Source: Candidatus Planktophila sp. (GTDB taxonomy: Bacteria > Actinomycetota > Actinomycetes > Nanopelagicales > Nanopelagicaceae). Taken from it: 64,000 nt of DNA. The stretch covers positions 124,001 through 188,000 of the forward strand of contig JAUXRP010000003.1 of NCBI GenBank assembly GCA_030681675.1, read 5' to 3'. Positions 1-7,639 of this stretch are shown one piece after another; position 1 is the stretch's first letter, and every line of letters begins with the position of its first letter. Made by a program: the position numbers and the translations under genes. A model generated the notes under the pieces. It did not search any database. It was given only the letters and a program-made list of their open reading frames with translations, and was not told the origin of the DNA.

Positions 1-565
1 GTGCATCTCGACTGTTAGATCCAGGTGGACCATCGATAAAGAGTAAGTCGATGCCCTTAATGTCGCCTAACTTCGAGGCGTCATACCAATCAACACCCGA
101 AGCGTGAGGGATCAATGGAGCAACTCTTACTTCAACGCCTCGTACACCGTGCTCTTTCAGCAAAGTTCTGGTTTTAGCTGCAAATTCATCTGAGTTGTCG
201 ATACTTATTACCTTCTTAGCACCGGCTTTAGCAATTACTAATGTTGACACACCCGATCCGAGTTCAACCACTAGGCGTGGTTTATGAGTGCGAATAATAT
301 CCGTCATAGCGAGGAGAAGGTCCGGAGAGGCAACCCAACCACGAGTGGGTGGAATCGGGGCGGTGAATTTTAAAAGAGAGATCAGTTGGTGGAAGGCCTC
401 TAATTGGCGATAGGCGTGCAGGTTCAGTTTTTTCTGCTCATTCAAAGAATTGGTGATTTTAGAGGTTGACGTGCTTACCTTTGTATGTAATGCGCGCAAC
501 ATTCGTACACAATAGAAAATTCCTGCGCAGCTGGTTAAGAGGAGCAGTATCTGAATGTATTCCAT
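1..565 (-). CDS. Membrane-anchored class I SAM methyltransferase (3' end cut by window)
   Basis: The first 188 residues are visible; the end lies beyond the left edge. An N-terminal hydrophobic segment (about residues 3-20) followed by a charged, coiled-coil-like linker suggests a membrane anchor. From about residue 95 comes a Rossmann methyltransferase core: motif I VELGSGVST, an acidic end of strand 2 (ISIDNS) and, later, LLFIDGPPGS. This resembles class I SAM-dependent methyltransferases that act on small molecules or sugars; the substrate cannot be told. It starts with ATG at 563-565, just upstream of the histidine kinase stop and on the same strand. Confidence 0.75.
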   Translation of the reverse strand, partial: MEYIQILLLLTSCAGIFYCVRMLRALHTKVSTSTSKITNSLNEQKKLNLHAYRQLEAFHQLISLLKFTAPIPPTRGWVASPDLLLAMTDIIRTHKPRLVVELGSGVSTLVIAKAGAKKVISIDNSDEFAAKTRTLLKEHGVRGVEVRVAPLIPHASGVDWYDASKLGDIKGIDLLFIDGPPGSNSRDA

Positions 566-574
566 TGCTTTAGT

Positions 575-1726
575 CTAAGTGCGCGCAAGTTGAACTTCAA
601 TTGCCAAACCGCCGAGATCACTCTTCTTCAATGCAAGTGTTCCTCCGTGGCGCTCTATCACCGCACTCATGATGGACATTCCGAGTCCACTCCCACCGGT
701 CACACGTGATCTAGATCGATCAAATCGCTTTAAGCCTTGAATTCGTTCGCCATACGAAGTCTCAGGCAGTCCAGCACCACCATCTTCAACAACCAGTTTT
801 ATTTCTCTCCCCGCTTTAAGTGTTACTCGTACTGGCGCGCTGGCGTCAGTATGCACTCTAATATTTGTGAGCGCATTGGCAATAAATCTCTGCAAATATT
901 TCTCTGATCCTTGAATGGTTACTCCAGCTTCAAGATCTAGCTCGAGATGATGCTGGGGTGCTATTACTTGAAAATCTCTTACATTTTCGCTTACTAGCTC
1001 TGAAAGATTAACCTCAGAAAACTCAATTGGCTCCTCCTCACCTAACTCAGCTAAAATAAGTAAATCTGCAATTAATGACTCCATGCGTTGAATTTCAACA
1101 TTTAATCGCTCAAAAGCCGATGTCTCTCGTTCGCTATCTAGTGCTTTATTCTTCAATAACTCGGCATACCCTTTAACCACTGTCAAAGGAGTACGAAGTT
1201 CATGAGCGGCATCACCTAGAAACTCCTGCATCTTTTCGCGATGAGCTCGTTCTATCGCCAACGCACCAGAACGACTAATTGACAAGGAAATAAAAGATGC
1301 AATCACATTTGCAAACAGGAAAAATATCAAAAGCCGCCACAGGTTCCGAGTGAGATTTTTGTCGATATCAACTACGGATGTCGCTATCAGCAGTTTTTCC
1401 CCTGCTTGAAGTCGGATAGTCCGCGTTTTCAACTTAGTTGTCGTGCCAAGGACAGCCTTCTTAGACTGTTTAAGAATAGCTATTTCGCCGGTTGAAGATT
1501 GAAAAGCAACCGTCATATCAAAGTTATTTTGAGAGACGCTAAAAAGCGCGGAGGTTAACGGATCGTCAGAACTTAACTTAACATCATTGACAACAATATT
1601 TAACTGGTTTTCAATAATCGATATCTCTGAAGTGTAGGACCCCCAGATGGCGAATCCACCAATTAGAAAAGAAAGGATTGAGATAAGCGCAACTGTCGAA
1701 AGAATCTGTCGAGTTTTGCTCTTCAT
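575..1726 (-). CDS. Sensor histidine kinase, two-component
   Basis: 383 residues. A membrane helix at about 8-31, an extracytoplasmic sensor of about 95 residues, a second helix at about 129-150, then HisKA with the H-box DAAHELRTPL (phospho-His 175), an N-box (NALTNIRVH) and G-boxes (DGGAGLP, GGSGLGMSI). The family autophosphorylates on His and passes phosphate to its partner regulator. The start ATG overlaps the regulator stop by one base (TAATG), so the two are translationally coupled. No clear HAMP domain is visible between helix 2 and the H-box. The signal sensed is unknown. Confidence 0.9.
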   Translation of the reverse strand: MKSKTRQILSTVALISILSFLIGGFAIWGSYTSEISIIENQLNIVVNDVKLSSDDPLTSALFSVSQNNFDMTVAFQSSTGEIAILKQSKKAVLGTTTKLKTRTIRLQAGEKLLIATSVVDIDKNLTRNLWRLLIFFLFANVIASFISLSISRSGALAIERAHREKMQEFLGDAAHELRTPLTVVKGYAELLKNKALDSERETSAFERLNVEIQRMESLIADLLILAELGEEEPIEFSEVNLSELVSENVRDFQVIAPQHHLELDLEAGVTIQGSEKYLQRFIANALTNIRVHTDASAPVRVTLKAGREIKLVVEDGGAGLPETSYGERIQGLKRFDRSRSRVTGGSGLGMSIMSAVIERHGGTLALKKSDLGGLAIEVQLART

Positions 1727-2415
1727 TAACCTTGCTTTGGCTCCTGGATCTGAAAACCTACACCTCGAATAGTTTTTATCCCCTCAAAACCATCTCTATG
1801 AAATTTCTTACGCAGGTATGAAATATATGTATCGGTCACGGTGCTTTCAGAATCAAAAGTAATTCCCCAGACTTCATCGAGCAGCAATTTTTTAGTTAAA
1901 ACGCGCCCCTTTTTTTCAATTAGAATCTGCAAGAGTCGATACTCTGTGGGCGAAAGATCGACTTCTTCTCCGTTAAAAGTGACTGAGTGCTGTTCGTCAT
2001 CGATTGTTATTGGACCACAGATTAATAGCGCTGGACCAACGGTTGTTTTATATGAACGCCGTAGTATGGCTTTAATCCGCAAAATTAACTCTTCGATTCC
2101 AAAGGGTTTAATAACATAATCATCAGCGCCAATCTTTAAGCCCCTGGCAATATCGCTTTTATCTTCACGTGCAGTCAGCATTAAGACAGGCGTTAAATCA
2201 TTAGTTGCTCGAAGTCTTTCGACGAGTTCAAAACCATCCATCAGAGGCATATTTATATCGATCACCATAAGGACGGGTTTATGGGTGCGCAAAAGGGTGA
2301 GGGCGGCCATGCCATCGTTGGCCTCAACCACATCAAATCCGGCGATGCTGAGCGTATCTTTCAGGAGTGCCCGAACCCCGGGCTCATCGTCAACAATCAT
2401 TATTAATTCAGCCAT
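1726..2415 (-). CDS. OmpR/PhoB-family response regulator
   Basis: Receiver domain (about residues 4-115) with the acidic pocket VDDE, phospho-acceptor Asp53 (VIDINMP) and conserved Lys in IKPFG, followed by a winged-helix DNA-binding domain (about 130-225, ending in the IRGVGFQI type signature). The start is placed at the ATG of MAELIMIVDDE, which gives the usual N-terminus; an upstream GTG at 2478 would add 21 atypical residues. It is first in a two-gene operon with the histidine kinase downstream. Target genes are unknown. Confidence 0.9.
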   Translation of the reverse strand: MAELIMIVDDEPGVRALLKDTLSIAGFDVVEANDGMAALTLLRTHKPVLMVIDINMPLMDGFELVERLRATNDLTPVLMLTAREDKSDIARGLKIGADDYVIKPFGIEELILRIKAILRRSYKTTVGPALLICGPITIDDEQHSVTFNGEEVDLSPTEYRLLQILIEKKGRVLTKKLLLDEVWGITFDSESTVTDTYISYLRKKFHRDGFEGIKTIRGVGFQIQEPKQG

Positions 2416-2513
2416 GCCCCACTCTTGCACGTGTTGGCGCAGATGCCAATTAGCGGGCGGATTTAGCCTCTCTTTCACAGAGAAAACACAAAGATTTAGA
2501 CCATTATGTACCC

Positions 2514-2972
2514 ATGAAATTGAGGCGTTGTGTCGGAGTGCTCCTAAGCCTAAGCCTGCTCTTCGCAGCTACACCCGCTGCATTGGCCGATTCAACTCCG
2601 TCGCCGAGCGCTTCCCCGCTCAGTGAATTAGAGCAGTACAAACTCGCATTAGCGCAGTTTCGCATCGAAATGAATCTTCGAGTGCAGGTAAGAAAAGAGA
2701 TTGCTAAAGCATTTATAAGTTCAGTCAAAGAGGCAGATAGCCTTTCAAAGTCGGCTATGCGTACCGCTAAAAACGATAGGGAAAGAACGCTTATTCGCGA
2801 CCAGCGCGAAACCGCTATCGCAGAGGCGATGAAGATTCGCGATGAAGCAATTGAGGCGATGGGTGTAACCCCTGTAGAGCCAGTCAAGCCAGCTAAGCCA
2901 GTTAAGCCAGTGACAGCCACGACCGCAAAGAAAACTAAGTCAAGTAAGCCAAGCCCAACTCCATCTCCATAA
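2514..2972 (+). CDS. Secreted small protein with coiled-coil core and Pro/Lys/Ala tail
   Basis: 152 residues: signal peptide (positive start, hydrophobic stretch about 8-20, cleavage probably after ALA at about 25), a Ser/Pro linker, a charged helical region (about 40-115) and a tail of PVKPAKPVKPV repeats ending in PSPTPSP. I recognise no family. The tail looks like a cell-wall spanning or envelope-binding extension. Start codon preceded by a CATTAT hexamer six bases upstream, close to the leaderless pattern seen elsewhere here. It is divergent from the two-component operon. Confidence 0.65.
   Translation: MKLRRCVGVLLSLSLLFAATPAALADSTPSPSASPLSELEQYKLALAQFRIEMNLRVQVRKEIAKAFISSVKEADSLSKSAMRTAKNDRERTLIRDQRETAIAEAMKIRDEAIEAMGVTPVEPVKPAKPVKPVTATTAKKTKSSKPSPTPSP
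2878..2913 (+). repeat. Four tandem 9-base repeats in coding sequence
   Basis: Four consecutive copies of a 9-base unit (agccagtca, agccagcta, agccagtta, agccagtga) encode the PVKPAKPVKPVT tail of the secreted protein. Copies differ by one or two bases, so slippage could change tail length. Confidence 0.75.
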
Positions 2973-3102
2973 GCAGCTAGTTCGATATCGTTTCACTATG
3001 AGACGGTTTAATAGATGGCTGGCAGGAAAGTCGAAGCTAAGCTTTCACGGTAAATCGTTATAGAAAAGCAACATTGCGGCGCGGGCTTTCATGTTTGTTG
3101 CA

Positions 3103-3132
3103 TTGATTGAGGATTGCACTCTCAATTAAGTT
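3103..3132 (+). promoter_or_regulatory. Promoter and inverted-repeat operator of the GH13 gene
   Basis: A -35-like TTGATT (3103-3108), 18-base spacer and -10 TAAGTT (3127-3132) end six bases before the ATG at 3139. A perfect inverted repeat ATTGAG-N9-CTCAAT (3106-3126) fills the spacer and abuts the -10. Its position suggests a repressor operator for sugar control; the regulator is not identified. Confidence 0.45.
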
Positions 3133-3138
3133 CAATCC

Positions 3139-4746
3139 ATGAAATCAACGCCTTGGTGGAAAGAAGCGGTGATTTATCAGATTTATCCCCGCTCTTTCTG
3201 CGACAGTAATGGCGATGGCGATGGCGATTTGGCCGGAATTACATCCCGCTTAGAGTACGTACAAAAACTTGGCGTTGACGCAATTTGGTTGAGCCCTTTT
3301 TACACCACTCCCAATAAGGATGGCGGTTATGACGTCGCCAATCCGCGCGATGTTGATCCACGTTTTGGAAATTTAGAGGATGCAAAGCTTCTCATTAATC
3401 ATGCGCATGAATTAAAGCTTCGAGTTATAGCCGACATAGTCCCAAACCATTTTTCTGATCAGCATGCATGGTTTCAAGCGGCATTAAAAGCCGGTCGAGG
3501 TTCACCAGAGCGAAACCGTTTCCACTTCTACGATGCTAAACCAGATGGCTCTCCACCTAATAACTGGATTTCACTCTTTGGCGGACCATCATGGACACGA
3601 GTAGAGGATGGTCAGTACTACCTGCACCTTTTTGATTCATCCCAGCCAGATTTAAACTGGGAGAACTCCGAGGTTAATGATGACTTCGAAACGACGTTGA
3701 GGTTTTGGTTGGATCTTGGTGTCGATGGTTTCCGAATTGATGTCGCGCATGGATTAGTAAAGGAAGAGATTCAAGAGAATCATCCGGATCCAGCTGGATT
3801 GAGTGAGGCCCTTCGTTTAGATGTCGAGATGGAGACTAGCAAACGTAACGCACTATTAGAGAGCGTTCCATATTTTGATCGCCAAGGCGTGCATGAGATT
3901 TATCGAACATGGAGAAGGCTCTTTGACTCGTACGGTAATCGAGATGTCATGGCTGTTGCTGAGGCCTGGGTTCATCCGCCTATCAATGCAACCCTCTATG
4001 TTCGCCCTGATGAGTTACATCAAGTCTTTAACTTCGATTTACTAACTGCTCCTTTTGAAGGAGCATTCCTATACGACGTTATTACCCGATCACTCCAACT
4101 CAATGCGACGGTAAATGCATTACCTACCTGGGCGTTGAGCAACCATGACTCACCCCGTGTTGCCTCAAGAATTGGCGACGCTGAGTCTAGAGCGCTGGCG
4201 TTGTTTGTTTTCGCACTTCCCGGTTCGGCGTATGTATTTGCAGGTCAAGAGTTAGGTCTACCTGATGGCGAACTTCGCGATAGCGATCGAGTGGATCCCT
4301 CTTTTATCAGAACAAATGGCGCAATTAAGGGGCGGGATGGCGCACGGGTACCCCTACCTTGGAGTGGATCTCATCCGCCATTTGGTTTTACGACAGGTAA
4401 GCCTTGGCTACCAATGAGCCAATCATGGAAATCGCTGACGGTAGAAAGTGAAATGGATAACTCGAAAAGCGCTCTCGCTATGTACCGAAGTGCACTGGAA
4501 CTTCGAGCACTTCACTTAACGGGCACTGGTGATATTTCATGGCTCGAATCGCCATTGCATGGGTCAATGAGAAGTGACCTCCTCATCTTTAAACGTGGTT
4601 CCATCACTGTAGCAATGAATCTCTCAACTAAGGCGCAAGAAATTGAACTTCAAGGCGTTCCTCTCATCATTAGTTCGGGAGAGTTAGAAAACCATGCTGG
4701 CACAACGCTAATTCCTGCACTCTCATGTATGTGGTGCCTTAACTAA
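3139..4746 (+). CDS. GH13 alpha-glucosidase (oligo-1,6-glucosidase / alpha-glucosidase type)
   Basis: 535 residues, the usual length for bacterial GH13 exo-acting glucosidases. The start WWKEAVIYQIYPRSF is characteristic. Conserved regions: I DIVPNH (about 98-103), II GFRIDVAH with nucleophile Asp201, III EAW with acid/base Glu275, IV NHDS with Asp337. No signal peptide, so it should cleave imported alpha-glucosides in the cytoplasm, releasing glucose. Sub-specificity (maltose, isomaltose, sucrose or trehalose) cannot be fixed from sequence. The gene stands alone, with a possible operator just upstream. Confidence 0.9.
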   Translation: MKSTPWWKEAVIYQIYPRSFCDSNGDGDGDLAGITSRLEYVQKLGVDAIWLSPFYTTPNKDGGYDVANPRDVDPRFGNLEDAKLLINHAHELKLRVIADIVPNHFSDQHAWFQAALKAGRGSPERNRFHFYDAKPDGSPPNNWISLFGGPSWTRVEDGQYYLHLFDSSQPDLNWENSEVNDDFETTLRFWLDLGVDGFRIDVAHGLVKEEIQENHPDPAGLSEALRLDVEMETSKRNALLESVPYFDRQGVHEIYRTWRRLFDSYGNRDVMAVAEAWVHPPINATLYVRPDELHQVFNFDLLTAPFEGAFLYDVITRSLQLNATVNALPTWALSNHDSPRVASRIGDAESRALALFVFALPGSAYVFAGQELGLPDGELRDSDRVDPSFIRTNGAIKGRDGARVPLPWSGSHPPFGFTTGKPWLPMSQSWKSLTVESEMDNSKSALAMYRSALELRALHLTGTGDISWLESPLHGSMRSDLLIFKRGSITVAMNLSTKAQEIELQGVPLIISSGELENHAGTTLIPALSCMWCLN

Positions 4747-4762
4747 CTGGCACAATACGGCC

Positions 4763-5674
4763 ATGGAACCTGCGCACATTTGGCTTGTTACTCTTGGAGC
4801 TCTCACAGCGGTCATTATCTTTGACTTAATTTTAGCTATTTTGCGTCGTAACACAGAGACCACAACAACCGAGGCAACGATTTGGACCATCGTTTATGTC
4901 TCCTCGGCGATCGTATTCGGTCTACTAATGCCAAACTGGACCGCGGATCCAAATGCACAAAAAGAATTTTTTGCTGGATGGATGACGGAATATGCCCTGT
5001 CAGTCGATAACATTTTTGTTTTTGTCATAATTATGAACCGCCTCAAGGTTGAAAAGAACCGACAGCAGTTAGTTCTACTTCTAGGGATTCTAATTGCACT
5101 GGTTTTGCGCGGTGGATTTATTGCTGCAGGCAGTGCCATCATTGGTAGATTCTCGTCAGCTTTTTTCATCTTTGGGGCATTCCTTATTTACACTGCTTAT
5201 CGTCTCCTGCTTGATGACAAAGTTGAAGAAGAGTGGAAAGAGGCTCGAGTTGTTGCTTGGATGAGAGGGCGAGGTGCTTCAACATTTTTGATAGCCCTAA
5301 TTTCACTAGGATTTACCGATCTAGTTTTTGCCTTGGATTCAATTCCAGCGATTTTTGGAATTACACGGGATCCATACATCGTTGTCTGCGCAAATATATT
5401 TGCTCTCATGGGTCTACGCCAACTCTACTTCTTACTCCAAAGCCTGCTCAATCGGCTCATTTTTCTTTCTAAAGGACTTTCATTTATTCTGGCTTTCATT
5501 GGAGTCAAAATGGTGATTGAAGCCTTTCATGGAATTGGAGTTCATGAGATTCTAAATGTTGGACTTCCCCACATCACAATCGAATTCAGCCTTGGCGTAA
5601 TAGTTATGGCCTTAGCTATTACAGCTGCAGCTAGTTTGACTGCTACTCGGCGCGATGGAAGTGCAATTATTTAG
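4763..5674 (+). CDS. TerC/Alx-family integral membrane protein
   Basis: 303 residues with about eight or nine membrane helices and the family motifs AGWMTEYALSVDNIFVF (about 71-87) and FALDSIPAIFGITRDP (about 189-204), whose acidic residues are thought to bind metal. Members export Mn2+ or are linked to tellurite resistance and to metallation of secreted proteins. CACAAT lies six bases before the ATG. The gene meets the convergent hibernation factor gene by sharing four bases (TTAG). Confidence 0.9.
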   Translation: MEPAHIWLVTLGALTAVIIFDLILAILRRNTETTTTEATIWTIVYVSSAIVFGLLMPNWTADPNAQKEFFAGWMTEYALSVDNIFVFVIIMNRLKVEKNRQQLVLLLGILIALVLRGGFIAAGSAIIGRFSSAFFIFGAFLIYTAYRLLLDDKVEEEWKEARVVAWMRGRGASTFLIALISLGFTDLVFALDSIPAIFGITRDPYIVVCANIFALMGLRQLYFLLQSLLNRLIFLSKGLSFILAFIGVKMVIEAFHGIGVHEILNVGLPHITIEFSLGVIVMALAITAAASLTATRRDGSAII

Positions 5675-6012
5675 TTTGCGCTCTTTCTCTTTCTTAATGT
5701 TTCTCTATCGTAGTCTTTAGTTCGTTCATGAATTTTTCGGATCTGCAATGCAAATGCTTTCACCGCCGAATCAAATGCCGCTAAATCGTTAAACTCAGCG
5801 GCCTCTGACTTTATGAGAGGGCCGGCACCGTGTGATGTCAAAATTACTCGATGTGAGTTTTTCCCTTGGCGAGGGTTGGCTTCATGAAGAATTTCAACCT
5901 CTACTCGTTCAATGGTGATGCTGAATCGCTCCATAGAGTTAAGTTTTTCTTCGACAATTTCTCTAAAGTCTTCGGCTAAATCTGCATTACGTGTATGAAT
6001 TTGAATCTTCAT
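5671..6012 (-). CDS. hpf: Short-form ribosome hibernation-promoting factor (HPF/RaiA)
   Basis: 113 residues matching the HPF/RaiA (S30AE) fold: MKIQIHTRNADLAEDFREIVEEKL at the start, Lys/Arg-rich helix at the end. This domain sits in the 30S decoding region and inactivates ribosomes during starvation. Most actinobacterial HPFs are long forms with a C-terminal dimerisation domain; that domain is absent here. TACCCT lies seven bases before the ATG, a leaderless-type promoter. Its stop shares bases with the convergent TerC stop. Confidence 0.85.
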   Translation of the reverse strand: MKIQIHTRNADLAEDFREIVEEKLNSMERFSITIERVEVEILHEANPRQGKNSHRVILTSHGAGPLIKSEAAEFNDLAAFDSAVKAFALQIRKIHERTKDYDRETLRKRKSAN

Positions 6013-6014
6013 AC

Positions 6015-6398
6015 TTAGAAGGGTAGTACGAAAACTACTAATGTCGCTATAGACGCGAGTAGAAAAGATTTTAAAAGTACCTTTAGTGAGGCCACTCTAT
6101 CTGCGCTTCTGTTGATTGGGTCACTAACCCTTGAAATATCTCCTAGTTTGCCAAAGTTAAAAGTTCCAGCGAATCCATATGCTAGGCAAAATTTGCTACG
6201 TACTTGAACTAAACCAACTGAAGCAACCATGAGTGGGAGAAATATTCCTAGACGCGCTTCACGTGCTGCCCCAATAGACATTAATCCAATCAGAGAGCTC
6301 ACTGAAAAAAATAGACCAACTAATCCAACTAACTTTCGTTGACGAATCTCATTCGCACCAAGATTACATGTTCCGGGAATATATGTTGAACTAGACAT
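6015..6398 (-). CDS. Hypothetical three-helix membrane protein
   Basis: 127 residues from the ATG of MSSSTYIPG; likely membrane helices at about 24-44, 52-68 and 105-127. A Cys near the N-terminus (GTCNLG, residue 11) and another in the middle are visible. No family recognised. The start codon overlaps the end of the upstream 49-residue ORF by eight bases, which suggests coupled translation. A longer start at 6497 would read through that ORF in another frame and is less likely. Confidence 0.55.
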   Translation of the reverse strand: MSSSTYIPGTCNLGANEIRQRKLVGLVGLFFSVSSLIGLMSIGAAREARLGIFLPLMVASVGLVQVRSKFCLAYGFAGTFNFGKLGDISRVSDPINRSADRVASLKVLLKSFLLASIATLVVFVLPF

Positions 6399-6540
6399 CT
6401 TCATACTCTTCTTCATCAATCCAAGCATTAGCTGATGTATCTTCTTGATTTTCAATCCATGATAGAAATGAACCGACGGCACGAAAGGCCAATACAACTA
6501 CAGTTACTGCGGCAAATACCCGTCGGAAAAATTTGACCAT
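6391..6540 (-). CDS. Tiny single-pass membrane protein (49 aa) upstream of the three-helix protein
   Basis: ORF from ATG at 6540 to TAG at 6391: a basic start (MVKFFRR), one hydrophobic helix (about 8-27) and an acidic C-terminal tail (DEEEYEDV). Positive-inside rule predicts the N-terminus in the cytoplasm. TATTTT is exactly six bases before the ATG, the same leaderless promoter layout as other genes here, supporting a real gene. Overlaps the next gene by eight bases. Function unknown; partner of the three-helix protein by inference. Confidence 0.55.
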   Translation of the reverse strand: MVKFFRRVFAAVTVVVLAFRAVGSFLSWIENQEDTSANAWIDEEEYEDV

Positions 6541-6574
6541 GTATCAAAAATACTCGCTATTGCGAAAAATTTCT

Positions 6575-7636
6575 CTAGATAGCCGCGAGCGCAAGGTTAA
6601 TATCACTCCAAATATCATCAACATGCTCACACCCAACCGATAGTCGGATTAACTGCTCAGGAACTGAGAGGCTTTCCATGGGCCATCTACGACGGCGCTC
6701 CCAGAGAGATTCGACTCCTCCAAGACTGGTTGCATGTGCTATTAAAGTAGATGATTCACAGATTTTTTGTGTTTCTTCGGCTGTACCATTTACTTCAAAG
6801 GAGATGATTGCACCAAATCCCGGATATCGAACACGAGAAATCTTTGGGTGAGCTTTCAACTTCTCGACAAGAGTTTTAGCGCTTTCCTGTGATTTATTAA
6901 AGCGCAGTGGAAATGTCCGAAGCCCTCGAAGGGCCAACCATGTTTCAAAAGGCCCTGGTATTGAACCGTTAAAGCTTCGAGAATCCTGCAGCCTTTTAAG
7001 AAGTGCTGGATCTTTTGTTGAAAGTGAGCCCATAAGTACATCGCTATGGCCGGATAAAAACTTAGTGACCGAGTGCATCACGATATCGGCTCCCATCGCC
7101 AACGGTGTTTGCACCAACGGCGTCGCAAAAGTGTTATCGACGCCAACTCCAATTCCAAGCTTTTTTGCTGCCGCAATGATGCTCATGAGATCGGCGACAT
7201 CTAATCCTGGATTCGTTGGGGATTCGAGCCAGACAAGGGCCGCTCCCTTCATAGCATCGATCACAGATTGCGTGTCTACGACATCAACAAATCGAACTTC
7301 TAACCGGCCACTCTCTTGAAAAGAGTTGAGAAGAACCATGACGCCGCTATATCCCTGATTAGATGCAACGACTGGCGCGCCAATAGGCAAAATTGAAAAA
7401 ACGGCGCTAATTGCGGCCATTCCTGATGAAAAGACCAACGTTGATCCACCTTCAAGCTCGCCAATAGCCTCTTCTAGCGACTTCCACGTTTGATTTCCAT
7501 AACGTCCATAACCAATTTCTCCACCTGAATGAAAAGTTGATGTTAAAACTACTGGTGGGTTAAGGGCGGCATCAGGACCAACTTCTGGTCTGCCTGCACT
7601 AATGGCAACTGTCTCGGGATGTTTTTTCATATCCAT
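6575..7636 (-). CDS. Cystathionine gamma-synthase/lyase-type PLP enzyme
   Basis: 353 residues of the Cys/Met metabolism PLP family (fold type I). Visible are the YGRYGN substrate region, SSGMAAIS phosphate loop (about 70-77), GVDNTFATP (Asp167 contacts pyridine N) and SVTKFLSGHSD with Schiff-base Lys192. The family joins O-acylhomoserine to cysteine or does the reverse gamma-elimination; which applies is unclear. It is the last gene of a three-gene run with MalY-type lyase and an FAD oxidoreductase, consistent with a methionine/cysteine role. Slightly short for the family (about 380). Confidence 0.85.
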   Translation of the reverse strand: MDMKKHPETVAISAGRPEVGPDAALNPPVVLTSTFHSGGEIGYGRYGNQTWKSLEEAIGELEGGSTLVFSSGMAAISAVFSILPIGAPVVASNQGYSGVMVLLNSFQESGRLEVRFVDVVDTQSVIDAMKGAALVWLESPTNPGLDVADLMSIIAAAKKLGIGVGVDNTFATPLVQTPLAMGADIVMHSVTKFLSGHSDVLMGSLSTKDPALLKRLQDSRSFNGSIPGPFETWLALRGLRTFPLRFNKSQESAKTLVEKLKAHPKISRVRYPGFGAIISFEVNGTAEETQKICESSTLIAHATSLGGVESLWERRRRWPMESLSVPEQLIRLSVGCEHVDDIWSDINLALAAI

Positions 7637-7639
7637 AGC

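Noticed and set aside
2504-2920. 138-codon minus-strand frame opposite the secreted protein
   Set aside because: Shadow of the Pro/Lys repeat; the plus frame has a signal peptide and start signal.
3034-3044. Palindrome AAGCT-a-AGCTT
   Set aside because: Short, about 60 bases from any promoter element; could be chance.
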